DNA of 64,000 nt from CAWIKY01 sp963836905 (GTDB lineage: Bacteria; Pseudomonadota; Alphaproteobacteria; Caulobacterales; Hyphomonadaceae). The stretch spans positions 1,240,001 to 1,304,000 of the forward strand of contig CAWIKY010000006.1 in assembly GCA_963836905.1 (NCBI GenBank). The letters are read 5' to 3'. Numbering within the stretch: position 1 is the stretch's first letter; every line of letters starts with the position of its first letter. A program made the position numbers and the translations under genes. Shown piece by piece: positions 35,379 through 49,137 of the stretch. The notes under the pieces are model-generated. The model was not told the origin of the DNA. It ran no database searches and worked only from the letters and a program-made list of their open reading frames with translations.

Positions 35379-36449
35379 GCGATGGTTATCTCCTTGAACG
35401 CTCTGATGAGCGGCTGGTCAGTCTGGCGCAGGAGGCTCCTATTGCACTTGTTCAACTGGACACCACGAAGACGTATTCTGGCGGCCAATCTGGTTGCGCA
35501 GGAGCTTTTCGGTCAAGGCACCGCGCGGCTTACCGACCGCCGCTTGAGTGAGGTTCTGTTTCACGACTGCGAGATTTTCGAGATCGTGGATCAGGTTTTC
35601 GCGTCCGGCGGCGACTATATCGCAAACGCCATCACACTCAGCGGTCCGTCCGTGAGGCCAGTTACGGTTTCGGCACGGTTTGGTTATGAGGCCAGTTCCC
35701 AGTGTCTCAATATGGTGCTTCTGCCGGTGCCGCGGACGGTAGCCACAGACACATCCGGACTTTCCGCATTCGCATCTATTCTCGGTCACGAGATCAAGAA
35801 CCCGCTTGGGGGTATTTCCGGAGCAGCGCAGCTGCTTCTGCGTGAGGCCAACGGCTCGCAGTCTGATCTACTCGCTCTCATCAAAAGCGAAGCCGAGCGG
35901 ATCAGTCGCCTTGTTGACCGCTTTGCTCGCTTCGAAATGTATTCGGCTCCGCGCTTTTCCGCTGTCAATGTTCACGAAATACTGAACGACATCATCAGCA
36001 TGTCGCAGGTTTCTGAACCGGACACGACATACCTGCGCAGCTTCGACCCGTCATTGCCGGACGTTACCGCTGACCGAGATCATCTGCACGAGGCGTTGCT
36101 GAACCTGATAAAGAACGCTTCGGAAGCAGTTGCAGGGCTGAAGGATGGCGAGGTTCGCATCTCATCTGCGTTTCAGCCCGGCATCCGGATGGTCGAACCC
36201 GGGCATCATCGAAAAGGGAGCGGTGCGCTCTTGATCCGTATTCAGGACAATGGCGCCGGCATTTCCGATGCCGACCGGGATCGGATTCTTGTGCCATTCT
36301 ATACGACCAAAACAGGTGGATCCGGAATTGGACTGGCGATGGCAAACGACATTGCGCTGGCCCATGGCGGAGCCCTGAGTTTCGAGAGCGCGCCCGGACG
36401 GACCGTGTTCGAACTTCTGCTTCCAATTCGCAGCAATCGAAGGAGCTGA
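35375..36449 (+). CDS. ntrB: Nitrogen regulation sensor kinase NtrB (apparent frameshift near 35455-35475)
   Basis: About 355 aa. The natural start is the ATG at 35375 overlapping the dusB stop; that frame reads MSDGYLLERSDERLVSLAQ then EAPIALVQLDTT, as expected for the PAS entry. The family sequence then continues in the next frame as RRRILAANLVAQELFG, so one base appears to be extra near 35460. Later: H box FASILGHEIKNPLGGISGAAQLL with the phospho-accepting His, N box LLNLIKNASEAV, and G boxes IQDNGAGI and GGSGIGLAMANDI. It phosphorylates NtrC according to nitrogen status via PII; soluble, with no membrane helix. Confidence 0.88.
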
Positions 36450-36450
36450 T

Positions 36451-37876
36451 ATGGCACAGCCTACAATCCTGCTGGCCGATGATGATGCAGGCATCAGGCT
36501 CGTTGCCAGTCGAACTCTGATTGCCGACGATTATCAGGTTCGCAGCACTACAAACCCTGCGGCGTTGATGCGTTGGATACAAAACGGGGAAGGTGACGTG
36601 CTTGTCTCCGACGTTTACATGGGCGACGACTGCATATTCGACTACATGGACGATATCCGCCGTTTGCGTCCCGATCTTCCGATCATCATAATCAGCGGAC
36701 AAAGCACGTTGACGACCGCGGTTTCTGCCAGAGAGACCGGGGCGTTCGATTATCTGCCCAAGCCTTTCGACATCGACAGACTTTCAGACATGGTCCGTTC
36801 GGCCTTGGCGTCGCGCAAGAGTTCGAAACAGTCGTCAACGACCAGAACCGACAGCTATATCGGGGACGATCATCGGCCGATCATCGGCGATGCAAGGAGT
36901 TTATCGGACCATTTCGCGGGTCAAGGATACGCTGCTGACCGTATTGATCGAAGGAGAGTCAGGGACCGGCAAGGAGCTCTTTGCTCGGGCGATACATGAC
37001 CAGAGCCATCGATCCGCCAAGCCCTTCATTGCCGTCAACATGGCGGCGCTTAACCGCGACGAGGCCGAAGCAGAACTGTTCGGCTATCGTACCGAAGCAG
37101 GCGAGACGGTCCCCGGTAAGGTGCAGCTGAGTGACGGCGGTACGCTATTTCTCGACGAAGTCGGCGATATGCCGCTCGATGCGCAGACACGGCTCTTGAG
37201 GTTTTTGCAGAATGGTGAGTTCAGCCCGCGCAACGATGCTGTTACGACCACCGCATCGGTTCGTGTAATTGCAGCGACTTCGCGTAATTTGCGGCATCGG
37301 GTAGAGCAGGGCGTTTTTCGACAAGACCTCTATTACCGGCTCAATGTGGTCATCCTTCCATTGCCGCCACTCAGGGCAAGGAAGGACGATATTCCCGAAC
37401 TTGCGCGCCGGTTCTTGAAGGAGGCAGCGGACCAGGGCGTTGGTCATTGTTCTATAGATGAAAAGGCGCTGGCAAGACTTTCAGCCTATGAATGGCCGGG
37501 GAACGTGCGTGAATTGCGCAATGTACTTTCCAGGATCATCGCGCTCTCTCCGGACCCGGTGATCAGTGCCGAGCTGGTGGAGCAGACGCTTGCCGTTCAG
37601 TTGGCAGAAGACGTGCGCCAACCTGCACAGACGCTCGAAGAGCAATTTGGGGAAATCCTCAAACGGACTATCGAGCCGCGCTTGCGTCTGAATGGAGATG
37701 ATCCTTCTGAGGTTTATCAGGATGTGATCAATAGCGTTGAGCGGCCACTGATCGAACTGGCCTTGAGTGTCACCGGTGGGAACAAGGTCAAGGCGGCCCA
37801 GCTTCTCGGGATGAACCGTAATACGCTGCGCAGCAAGATGCTTGGACTGGAGATTGCTCAGGCCAGTCAAGTTTGA
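36451..37876 (+). CDS. ntrC: Nitrogen regulation response regulator NtrC (apparent frameshift near 36885)
   Basis: Receiver (about residues 5-118) with Asp pair ILLADDDAG, phosphoacceptor Asp in VLVSDVYMGDD and Lys in YLPKPFDIDR; this frame ends after RPIIGDA. The next frame resumes at MQGVYRTISRVKDT and gives the AAA+ domain: Walker A GESGTGKELFARAIH, Walker B GGTLFLDEVGD, then the Fis-like DNA-binding helix VKAAQLLGMNRNTLRSKML. About four residues expected around the junction are absent, so a small deletion fits as well as a one-base error. The GAFTGA loop that contacts sigma-54 is missing (ELFGYRTEAGETVPGKV instead), as described for Rhodobacter capsulatus NtrC. Confidence 0.87.
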
Positions 37877-37890
37877 CTGTCCGGATCGGG

Positions 37891-41216
<3,326 letters not shown>

Positions 41217-41217
<1 letters not shown>

Positions 41218-42764
41218 CAGGCGTCGATGCCATGCACGAACCATGAGGGGGGACCGCCGCGCCCGTCATGCACGATCCCTTCGCGAAAAATCCAGTAGCG
41301 ATGACCGTGGGTGTCCTCAATCCGGTAATAATCGCGAAGCCGCGTGCCAGGTCCTTCGTGCCACCATTCAGGTGCTATTCTTTCCGGTCCCTCGCTTCTC
41401 ACGATCCGGTGGACCTGACGTCGCCAGACGATCTGCACCGGAGGTCCATCCGGGACGGCATGAATAACCTGTGCACGTTCAGGCACGTTCAACATGCGCA
41501 GCGGCAATCGCATGCCACGGTCTACGGCGTGCCGGTGCGCTTGCCGGATGTCTGTCATGCTGACGAGTACCGAAGCGCGTTCCGGGATATGACTGGGACA
41601 AAGCACCGGTAACCGGACGGCACTGTGCCCGAGACGGGCCGCGAGCCGGTCGATCAATTGCTGAACGGCCATATCCTCACCCGCAGGACCATCAAGCCGG
41701 TCCTGATGTCTTGTCAGCGGTTCGCTGGACGTCGCTTCCAGTGTCGCCGCCTCAATGCCAAGGCCGATATCGAGGGTCTCGAAACGCCTGTCGAATAGGC
41801 GCAGGATATGAGCGGGGTCACGCGTTGCGGAACCGGCTGTCGAATATACTTCCAGAGGGCAGCCATCTACCCGGTAAAGCGTGAAGCACACTTCCCGCAT
41901 TCCGCAATCCTGCAACTCCATGCGGTGGCAGAGGTCTTCTACAAGCGCTTTCAGAACCTGCAAAAGCGCATCGGACGTGCACACAGGTTCAAGAAGGCGG
42001 CGGAAGACCCGCATCGGGATATGTTCACTGACAGCAACAAGCGGTTCAGCTTCCCGGCCCATGGCCTGATCCAGCCTGCGGACCGGATTGGCAGATTGGC
42101 CCTTGTGATGGCGAAACCGTCGAACCAAAGCCTGACGGGGCAGGGCAGCAAGACCGCCGATTGTTTTCACGCCAAGCCGGTGGAGCAGGGTAATGGTTGC
42201 CTGGTCGAGCCGCAGGGCCTTGACCGGAAGAGGCGAAAGATTTTCCTCCAGAGTCTCCGGATGCACGCAAGCGCCTGTTCTGGCAAAACGTGCCAGTGCA
42301 TAAGCGGCGCCCGGGGTCGGAGCGCACGCCGTCCGTGCAGTCATTCCGAAGCGGGCAAACGCCTCGCGCATGCCCGCTTGCATAGCCGCTTCTCCGCCAT
42401 GAAGGTGGTCCGAGCCGGTCGTATCGAGAAAAAGACCATCGCTTCCATCGGTTTGCGTCCATGGACACCAGCGCCGCGCCCAGTGAGCGATTGTCGCCAG
42501 ATCCGCTGTGTCGCGCGCGATGTCAGCGTCCTCGACCCGCAATTCCGGAACAAGTGTCCGCATGTCCGTTATGCGTGCGTCCGGTTTCAGGCCGAGCATC
42601 GCGGCCGCACGGTTCACATCATGCACGACAGGGCCGTGGGCTCCATCACGCGCGAGCACGATAGGGCATGTCATGTCTGTCGGCGTGATATCCGTTCGCC
42701 GGCGTTTCCATCTCTGGATTGCGAAGTGGGGAAACCAGATCGAAACAATGCGTCTGCCGGTCAT
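41217..42764 (-). CDS. imuB: ImuB, Y-family polymerase-like mutasome protein
   Basis: 515 aa. Related to Y-family DNA polymerases (IVSIWFPHFAIQRW start; GLFLDTTGSDHLHGGE; a thumb/HhH region LHRLGVKTIGGLAALPRQAL) but without the catalytic acidic triad, as known for ImuB, which acts as the adaptor binding the beta clamp and DnaE2. The start is set at the ATG of MTGRRIVSIW (42764); an upstream codon would add a non-conserved extension. It overlaps the 3' end of imuA by about 119 bp, which is unusually long. Confidence 0.92.
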
Positions 42765-43380
42765 ACTCCACCTCCCATGTGCCGGGCCTTCTGCCGCGTG
42801 ATCTGAACAGTTCGGCGCGCCAGCGCGGAGCCCCTGGCGCATCAGGGTCGTAACGGTGCGGGGCAGAGGGCAGGGAGGCTATCTGCCACCTTTCCCGTGC
42901 CGCCGAGAGCGCTGGTGTCCCTGCAAGCCGGATGAGGAAGACCGGAACTTTCTGGCGTTCTGCCCGCAAGGCCAGCCGCTTTGTGGCCGTGAAATCCAGA
43001 CTTGAAGGCGCCCCCCAAATCTCACCGATAATTCCGCCGAGCGCTCCGCAGCGAAGTCCTTCCTCAATGCTCCAGAGCGTATCACGCGCCGTTTTCGCAC
43101 TCGTCAGGACCAGTCTGTTGCCAACATTGCCGAAGCGGGAAAAGGCGGGAGCCGCGGGCAGGCCGGTTTCCAGTTGCGTCATCCGGTCCTGCACCCAGAG
43201 GACCCGCCCTTCCGGCTTGAGATGCGCAAGAGCCAGTCCTACGGCTCCCGCGTCGTGCGGCGATACGAAAATTTCGACCAGTGTTGCGCTTGCCAGAAGG
43301 TTCTTGACCCTTGAGCGTTTTGAGGAAGACCACGAAAACCCGTCTGCATTCGGGAGGGGCAAAGATTGTCGAAGGCTCAT
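42646..43380 (-). CDS. imuA: ImuA, RecA-like mutasome protein
   Basis: 244 aa from the ATG at 43380 (a GTG at 43389 is possible). Distantly RecA/SulA-like: ATLVEIFVSPHDAGAVGLALAHL, EGRVLWVQDRM, SLDFTATKRLALRAERQKVPVFLIRL, and a C-terminal RWRAELFRSRGRRPGTWEVEYD block that is diagnostic of the ImuA family. Required with ImuB and DnaE2 for damage-induced mutagenesis in Caulobacter-type bacteria. First gene of the operon; a LexA box lies immediately upstream. Confidence 0.88.
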   Translation of the reverse strand: MSLRQSLPLPNADGFSWSSSKRSRVKNLLASATLVEIFVSPHDAGAVGLALAHLKPEGRVLWVQDRMTQLETGLPAAPAFSRFGNVGNRLVLTSAKTARDTLWSIEEGLRCGALGGIIGEIWGAPSSLDFTATKRLALRAERQKVPVFLIRLAGTPALSAARERWQIASLPSAPHRYDPDAPGAPRWRAELFRSRGRRPGTWEVEYDRQTHCFDLVSPLRNPEMETPANGYHADRHDMPYRARA

Positions 43381-43393
43381 TCCTGACACTCAT

Positions 43394-43408
43394 GTTCACT
43401 GTTTGTTC
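43394..43408 (-). promoter_or_regulatory. LexA (SOS) box of imuA-imuB-dnaE2
   Basis: GTTC-N7-GTTC on the plus strand, i.e. GAAC-N7-GAAC read with the operon, 13 bp before the imuA ATG. An exact match to the alphaproteobacterial LexA operator, overlapping the probable transcription start. Confidence 0.82.
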
Positions 43409-43505
43409 TTATGTGCGAACGGTGCCGAGGAGTCAACGCAAATGATTTCGCTTGTAATCGCTGAAACCTCATCGCCGCATCCGGCGCAGCCGCGGCTGAC
43501 GATCA

Positions 43506-44057
43506 ATGGAGGTGCATCTACGGAGACCTTCGTGCGGCTCTGATGGAGGCGGCAGAGCAAGAACTCGCTGAGAAAGGCGTAGAAGGCTTTTCCTTGCGTA
43601 GGGTCGCGAAGCGAGCTGGTGTTAGCCATGGCGCTCCCGCTCACCATTTTGACGATGCTCGCGGATTGCTCACGGCTTGGCAGCTCGTGGATACGACCTC
43701 TTCATCGACGTTCAGCGCGAGCGACAAGAAAAGACGCCGGGAGATGCACAGGCGAAATTGATCGCAGCGGGGTTAGGTTACATTCAATTCGCTCGGGAGC
43801 GACCGGCACTGTTCCGCCTCATGTTTGCTTCCGAACGTCCAGACCGGACTGAACGTCAGCTCAGCAAAGGCGCTACCGACGCATTCGAGAAACTTGTCGA
43901 AGATGTCAGCATGGTCGTGGAGGGTGACCCGCACTCCGATCAGACCGCCATGTCCAACGTACTTGGCGTCTGGATTATGGCGCATGGCATCGCCGATCTA
44001 ATGCTCGGCGAGCGCTTCGACCGGATTGCTTCCTTTGCGCAGATGGACACTCGATGA
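43506..44057 (+). CDS. TetR-family regulator (apparent frameshifts near 43518 and 43675)
   Basis: Three overlapping frames together read like one TetR protein: MEVH from the ATG at 43506, then YGDLRAALMEAAEQELAEKG and FSLRRVAKRAGVSHGAPAHHF (the DNA-binding helix-turn-helix), up to DARGLLTA; the C-terminal ligand domain resumes as LAARGYDLFIDVQRERQEK to SFAQMDTR. A one-base gain near 43518 and a one-base loss near 43675 would repair it. The C-terminal half resembles TetR proteins of the TetR_C_13 type, but the effector is unknown. The CPBP gene follows 62 bp later and may be its target. Confidence 0.72.
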
Positions 44058-44119
44058 ACGCGAGCACCTGTTCGGCGAGCTCATACTGCGAGGATTATCA
44101 TCACAATCGGAGAACCACG

Positions 44120-44825
44120 ATGAGTAATGTCGCAGGATATGTTCGCCCCGAAAATCCCGCACAGCGCGCCTCCGCTTGGAAAGCACTTGGCCTGTTCCTG
44201 GTCCTCACCTTTGGGCTGACCAGCATTTTCGGCACCCTCATGGGCATACAGGGCAGCACGCCAGCAATTCTCGTGACAGGGGTGATGTGGTCGCCCGGAA
44301 TCGCAGCGATCCTCAGCTGCCTGATCCTGAAACGCCGTATTTCGTCGCTTCCATGGCGGTGGGGCGAATGGCGCTGGAACTGGTTCGCGTGGCTTTTGCC
44401 CTTCGCCTATGGTTTGGCGATTTACCTCCCAGTCTGGGTCTTCGGACTGGGAGGAAGTTCGTTCGGAAATCCCGAGACACTTTCCGACTGGTCATCGCAG
44501 CTAATTGGTTCGAGATGAACCTACCGTACTGGGAACGGTGGTCTTTCTCGTCATGCTTGCAACGATCGGTCTTGTCGGATCGGCTTCGCGCGCTTTGGGT
44601 GAAGAGATAGGTTGGCGCGGCTTCATGATCTGGGAAATGCGCAAGATCATGCCATTCTGGGCAGTGGGCCTGTTGTCCGGAGCAATTTGGGCAGTATGGC
44701 ACTGGCCCGCCATCCTGTTCACCGACTACAATGCAGGAGAAGGCAGCTTCGTCCTTCAGATGGCGATTTTCACCATGGCAATCCTGCCGCAGGGGATAGT
44801 CTACGCTTACTTCACCTTCAAATAA
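44120..44825 (+). CDS. CPBP-family intramembrane glutamic endopeptidase (apparent frameshift near 44505)
   Basis: About 235 aa once the frames are joined. N-terminal half from MSNVAGYVRPENP has three or four helices (FLVLTFGLTSIFGTLMG; FAWLLPFAYGLAIYLPVWVFGL). The second frame starts at LVRDEPTVLG and holds the catalytic signatures: GEEIGWRGFMIWEM (EExxxR motif) and AIWAVWHWPAILF (FxxxH-type motif). One extra base near CTAATTGG explains the break. CPBP proteins are CAAX-protease-like enzymes; some serve in bacteriocin immunity, here unspecified. Stop codon 3 bp from tRNA-Ser on the other strand. Confidence 0.75.
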
Positions 44826-44827
44826 GC

Positions 44828-44915
44828 TGGCGGATGAGGAGGGATTCGAACCCCCGGAACCTCTCGGTTCAACGGTTTTCAAGACCGCCGCGATCGACCA
44901 CTCTGCCACTCATCC
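44828..44915 (-). tRNA. tRNA-Ser(TGA)
   Basis: Class II tRNA on the minus strand: acceptor stem GGATGAG/CTCATCC, D arm GCAGAGTGGTCGATCGC, anticodon loop CTTGAAA with TGA, long variable arm, T arm GGGGGTTCGAATCCC, discriminator G and an encoded CCA at 44830-44828. Full length of 88 nt including CCA. Confidence 0.96.
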
Positions 44916-45250
44916 TGCAGGCTCGGAGAGCGCAAATGACCTGTCCGGAAAAAAAATGCAAGCTTTCCGGTCTGTCCCGAAAAAAAACATGTGCCGGAAA
45001 ATATGGTTTAAATCGGGATGCGGGATCATTGACCTTGCCCGTCCCGTCTAAACCGCAAGAGTTAATAACGTCCTTCCGGCAGACGTATTTGCGTTGATTT
45101 TGCAAAAAGTATGAAGAAAACGCGGGGATCGATTAAGCCTTTTCCCAAAACACCTTGGTTAGGGCTGCAGGTAAGCCGACGTTTCAAAAGTTCGGTCGAC
45201 TTCTTGCAAATGGCATGAGGTCACTCATCGCGAAGACAGGGAAGACCAGA
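44916..45250. other. 335-bp intergenic region, no gene seen
   Basis: Lies upstream of rlpA and of tRNA-Ser. Contains two A8 runs, each preceded by CCGG or CCCG, and an inverted CCGGAAA/TTTCCGG pair at about 44946-44974; otherwise no coding signature. It should contain the promoters of both flanking genes. Confidence 0.5.
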
Positions 45251-46243
45251 ATGTCCCGACTCATCAATCGCCTCCACAGGCGAAGCCTCTTTATCGGTGC
45301 CGCCATACTGGCCTTGCCAGCGCTTGCCGTGGTTCCAGCCTCCGCCAAGAGTGCGCCGATCCGTATCCAGTCGCCGGTTGCAACAGTCGCACAGTCGCAG
45401 GATCCTGCAGTTTCACAGGCGCGGTCCACAGCGAACGCCCGCCGTGCGCCTGCCCGTGACTTCTTCTATCCCGACGAACCCATCGCATTTATCCAAGCGT
45501 CTCCTGCGAAGATAGATGTGGCTGCGATGAACGTGCCGTCCTCGGTTTTCGAGAACACACAGAAAATCGGAGACCCGTATACCATCGCTGGAAAGGTCTA
45601 CCACCCGGAAGCCGACCCCTACTACGACGAAGTCGGTACAGCGTCCTGGTATGGCCCCAAATTTCATGGTCGCGATACGGCGAATGGTGAAGTGTTCGAT
45701 ATGACCTCGATCACTGCAGCGCATCCGACCCTGCCCATTCCAAGCCTTGTGCAGGTGATAAACCTTGAAAACGGGCGCGAGATTGTCGTTCGCATCAATG
45801 ACCGCGGGCCCTTTGCAAAAGACCGCATCATTGATCTGTCACAGGCAGCAGCCAGAGCGCTCGATATGGAAAGCAAAGGCAAGAGCGAGGTTCGCGTCCG
45901 CTATCTTGGCCCGGCGCCCAAGATACCCGAAGTGTCACTGGCACAAAGCAACCGGGATGAGATCGATCAGCGTTCGACGCGGTCAGGGTATGCCGTTCCC
46001 CCGGTTGGTGGGCAGTACTATGTCCAGGCCGGATCCTTCCAGAATATGGACAATGCCCGAGCGATGCATTCGAAGCTTTCCCCACAGTTCGAGGAAGCGG
46101 ACATTGTTTCTGCGCATGTTCGCGGAAAGAACCACTTCCGCGTCATGATCGGCCCCTTCTCGGACCGAAACGCAGCTGAAGTGACCAATGTTACACTTGC
46201 CTCGAAGGCATCCGTCGAAGGCCTCGTAATCCATAATCCCTGA
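45251..46243 (+). CDS. rlpA: RlpA-like septal lytic transglycosylase with SPOR domain
   Basis: 330 aa from the ATG at 45251, 8 bp after GGGAAG. N-terminal signal segment (FIGAAILALPALAVVPASAKS). The double-psi beta-barrel domain, about residues 125-220, has GTASWYGPKFHGRDTANGEVFDM and VRINDRGPFAKDRIIDLSQAAA, with the catalytic-type Asp. C-terminal SPOR domain YYVQAGSFQNMDNARAMHSKL to VEGLVIHNP binds denuded glycan strands at the division site. Upstream of a D,D-carboxypeptidase gene, a common alphaproteobacterial pairing. It lacks a lipobox Cys near the signal, so it is probably periplasmic rather than a lipoprotein. Confidence 0.9.
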   Translation: MSRLINRLHRRSLFIGAAILALPALAVVPASAKSAPIRIQSPVATVAQSQDPAVSQARSTANARRAPARDFFYPDEPIAFIQASPAKIDVAAMNVPSSVFENTQKIGDPYTIAGKVYHPEADPYYDEVGTASWYGPKFHGRDTANGEVFDMTSITAAHPTLPIPSLVQVINLENGREIVVRINDRGPFAKDRIIDLSQAAARALDMESKGKSEVRVRYLGPAPKIPEVSLAQSNRDEIDQRSTRSGYAVPPVGGQYYVQAGSFQNMDNARAMHSKLSPQFEEADIVSAHVRGKNHFRVMIGPFSDRNAAEVTNVTLASKASVEGLVIHNP

Positions 46244-46328
46244 CGCAGTACATCGTCAGACTTGACCGGACATGGACGGCGCGGCACTCAATGAGGCTGC
46301 GCCGTTTCCATATGTTCTCGAGGAATTC

Positions 46329-47501
46329 ATGCACCGTATTGTGCCCGTTCTGATCGCATCCGCCCTGTTCGTATCCTCAGCTTTTGCGCAGGACACTTTC
46401 GATACGCCAGCGGAACATGCCGTAATTCTCGATCACGAAAGCGGTGTCGTTTTGTTCGAGAAGAACGCCGACGTGCCAATGATCCCTGCGTCCATGACGA
46501 AAATGATGACTGTCTATGTCGTTTTCGATGCCCTCAAATCGGGCGCGCTCTCGATGGACGACACATTCACCGTCAGCGAAAACGCCTGGCGCGAAGGCGG
46601 CTGGGCGTCTGGCGGGTCGACCATGGGTCTCAAGATCGGCGAATCGGTTTCGGTCGCTGATCTACTGCGCGGTGTGATTGTTCAATCGGGAAACGATGCC
46701 TGCATTGTTCTCGCCGAAGGCTTATCCGGATCCGAGGAGGTTTTTGCGGATCTCATGACCGAGCGTGCGCAGGCCAAAGGGCTCACCTCGGCAAGTTTCA
46801 AAAACTCCACAGGTCTGGATGAACCCGAACATCGCATAAGCGCATACGACCTGGCACAACTTGCTAGCCTGCTGATTTCCGATTTTCCAGAGCTGTACAA
46901 GATGTACTCGGAGGAATCCTTCACCTGGAACGGCATCACACAGTCAAATCGCAATCCGCTCCTGTACCGGTTTTCCGGCGCAGACGGCCTGAAGACCGGT
47001 CATCTTGAAGTTTCGGGATACGGGCTTGTCGGTTCGGCAATACGTGATGGCGTTCGCCGTGTCACGGTGCTGAACGGACTAGAGTTTGAACGTCAGCGCG
47101 CCAACGAAGCCGACCGTTTCATGCAAGCCGCGTTCAGCCGTTTCGATGTTCGCACGCTGTTTTCCGAACAGCCGGTTATCGCAACCCTTCCGGTATGGCT
47201 CGGGACAACGGACTCCGTTGATGTCGGAACGGAAACACCTGTGCGTCTCGGCATGATGCGCGGCAAGAGTTCCAGTTACTCCGCGCAGATAGTGCCGGAC
47301 GGAGCTCTGCGCGCGCCTATTGTGAAAGGTGATGAGGTCGGCCGACTTGTTATCACCGGTCCGGGAGAATCCGTCGCAGCAGATATGCCGGTGATTGCGC
47401 TGGAGGACGTCGCAAGAAAGGGACTCTTTAGCCGCGCCTTTTCCGGAGTGCTCGAGAGCATCGCTCCCTCGTCTTCGACCAGTGACGTTCCTGCGAGTTA
47501 A
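46329..47501 (+). CDS. D-alanyl-D-alanine carboxypeptidase (PBP5/6 family)
   Basis: 390-aa serine peptidase (S11) trimming pentapeptides in peptidoglycan. Signal peptide MHRIVPVLIASALFVSSAFA, start chosen at the ATG after GAGGAATTC. Active-site set: SMTK (Ser in MIPASMTKMMTVYV), SGN in IVQSGNDACIVLAEG, and KTG in GLKTGHLEVSGYGLVG. A C-terminal beta-sandwich domain (about residues 275-370) and a hydrophobic C-terminus follow. Stop overlaps the tmk start (TTAATG). Confidence 0.93.
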   Translation: MHRIVPVLIASALFVSSAFAQDTFDTPAEHAVILDHESGVVLFEKNADVPMIPASMTKMMTVYVVFDALKSGALSMDDTFTVSENAWREGGWASGGSTMGLKIGESVSVADLLRGVIVQSGNDACIVLAEGLSGSEEVFADLMTERAQAKGLTSASFKNSTGLDEPEHRISAYDLAQLASLLISDFPELYKMYSEESFTWNGITQSNRNPLLYRFSGADGLKTGHLEVSGYGLVGSAIRDGVRRVTVLNGLEFERQRANEADRFMQAAFSRFDVRTLFSEQPVIATLPVWLGTTDSVDVGTETPVRLGMMRGKSSSYSAQIVPDGALRAPIVKGDEVGRLVITGPGESVAADMPVIALEDVARKGLFSRAFSGVLESIAPSSSTSDVPAS

Positions 47502-48141
47502 TGACCGGCCTTTTTGTTACACTTGAGGGGGGAGAAGGCACCGGAAAGTCTACGCTCGCCAAGGCTTTGCAAGACTATCTTGAACACCACGGAAGAGAGG
47601 TTTGCCTGACCCGCGAACCGGGTGGACTACTTTGGCTGAAGTTCTTCGAGCGGAGTTGCTGCGAGCCCGTGATGGTCAGCTCTCGTCACGAACACAGGCC
47701 ATGATGGTCGCAGCGGCGCGCCGCGATCATGTCGAGCGGGTGATCGCTCCAGCTCTCTCTGACGGCAAGATCGTAATATGCGATCGCTTCATTGATTCCA
47801 CTTTTGCCTATCAGGGCGGTGCAGATGATGTATCGGACGATCAGCTCGAGACGCTTGAACAACTCGCTTGCGAAGGCGTTTCGGTTGACCTGACCTTGGT
47901 TCTGGATGCTGCTCCAGAAGATGTTCTGATGCGAAGATCGGAGCGCGGAGGCCCTTCAGACCGGTTCGAAGACCAGGATATTGAGTTCCACCAGAATGTC
48001 CGCGAGCGGTTCTTGCAGCGCAGTCGCACCCGGCCGGAGCGGATCAAGGTTCTGGACGCGCTCGCTGCGCCAGAAGCCCTTTTGAAAACGGCAGCGGGTC
48101 TTGTTGAAGATGCCCTGTCTCTTTCAGAAAAGGAGCACTAG
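47501..48141 (+). CDS. tmk: Thymidylate kinase (apparent frameshift near 47628)
   Basis: About 213 aa when joined. First frame: P-loop FVTLEGGEGTGKSTLAKAL and VCLTREPGG; a base seems to be missing right after GGTGGA, and the family sequence continues one frame over as TLAEVLRAELLRARDGQLSSRTQAMMVAAARRDHV, then VICDRFIDSTFAYQGGADDV. Phosphorylates dTMP in dTTP synthesis. The enzyme is normally essential and holB follows immediately, so an indel in the sequence is far likelier than gene loss. Confidence 0.9.
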
Positions 48142-48144
48142 GCT

Positions 48145-49137
48145 GTGGAGGCGGACAACACACTTATCGGTCACAAGAACGCCGTCGATACCTTCTTGCA
48201 GGCTGTATCTTCAGGACGGTTGCACCACGCCTGGCTTTTGAGCGGTCCCGAAGGGATCGGCAAGGCAAGGCTCGCAAGACTGATGACGATGCGCCTCCTC
48301 GGAGTAGAGCTGACACAGGACGGATCCGCCTTTGGCGCGTCGGGACAGTCCGAAGCGATCAATCGGATTGTACAAGGTGGCCATCCAGATCTTCGATGGG
48401 TCGAGCCTGAAACAACAAGTACGGCGACAGCCTTTCCGGAAATCAAGGTCGATGACATCCGCGATCTGACCGGTTTCTTCCAGCTGCGTCCTGCAATGGG
48501 CGGCTATCGCATAGCGGTCATAGACTCTCTTGATGCGCTGAACCGTAACGCCGAGAACGCTCTCCTCAAAACGCTGGAGGAACCACCGCAGAACGCCGTG
48601 CTTATCCTCGTCCATCACTCCCGAAAGCCAGTGCTTCCCACGATCCGTTCCAGGTGCCGGATGGTGCGGTTGTCGCCTCTCTCCAGAGAAGAGATGGACG
48701 CTGCCGCGTCGCTGCTTGGTTATGGGGAGGCTCTGCATCAACTTGGCCCACAGGCCAGAAACTATGTCGGCAGCAGGCCTGGACGCTTGATCAGCCTGCA
48801 GACGGATAAATCGTCCGCGCTTCTTGCACAGCTCGAAACCATTGCTGCCGAATGGCCGAGGTTTCCTGTCAATCGTCAGACCGCCTTGCTGCAGGCTCTC
48901 AGCGCAGACGAGGACGCTTTCGAGCTGTCTTCAAATGTACTGTCTGATTTCCTTTTTGAGCGATGCCGCGAGGTCGGCGATGTCGGTTCCGCAGGTGACC
49001 GAAGCCGTCAATGGCTGGCTCTGGCTGAAGACTTCAACGCGGCACGCCGACTGAAACTGAACCGCAACAGCATGGCTGCCAGACTTGTGTCAGTCCTGAC
49101 CTCATTTGCCGACGACAAGGTTGACCATGCTGTTTGA
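48145..49137 (+). CDS. holB: DNA polymerase III subunit delta'
   Basis: 330-aa clamp-loader subunit. AAA+ features: HAWLLSGPEGIGKARLARLM (P-loop) and the delta'-type ALLKTLEEPPQNAVLILVHHSRKPVLPTIRSRC (sensor-1 region with SRC). GTG start 4 bp after tmk; the 3' end overlaps tatD by 11 bp. The order tmk-holB-tatD-MBL hydrolase is widespread in alphaproteobacteria. Confidence 0.93.
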   Translation: MEADNTLIGHKNAVDTFLQAVSSGRLHHAWLLSGPEGIGKARLARLMTMRLLGVELTQDGSAFGASGQSEAINRIVQGGHPDLRWVEPETTSTATAFPEIKVDDIRDLTGFFQLRPAMGGYRIAVIDSLDALNRNAENALLKTLEEPPQNAVLILVHHSRKPVLPTIRSRCRMVRLSPLSREEMDAAASLLGYGEALHQLGPQARNYVGSRPGRLISLQTDKSSALLAQLETIAAEWPRFPVNRQTALLQALSADEDAFELSSNVLSDFLFERCREVGDVGSAGDRSRQWLALAEDFNAARRLKLNRNSMAARLVSVLTSFADDKVDHAV

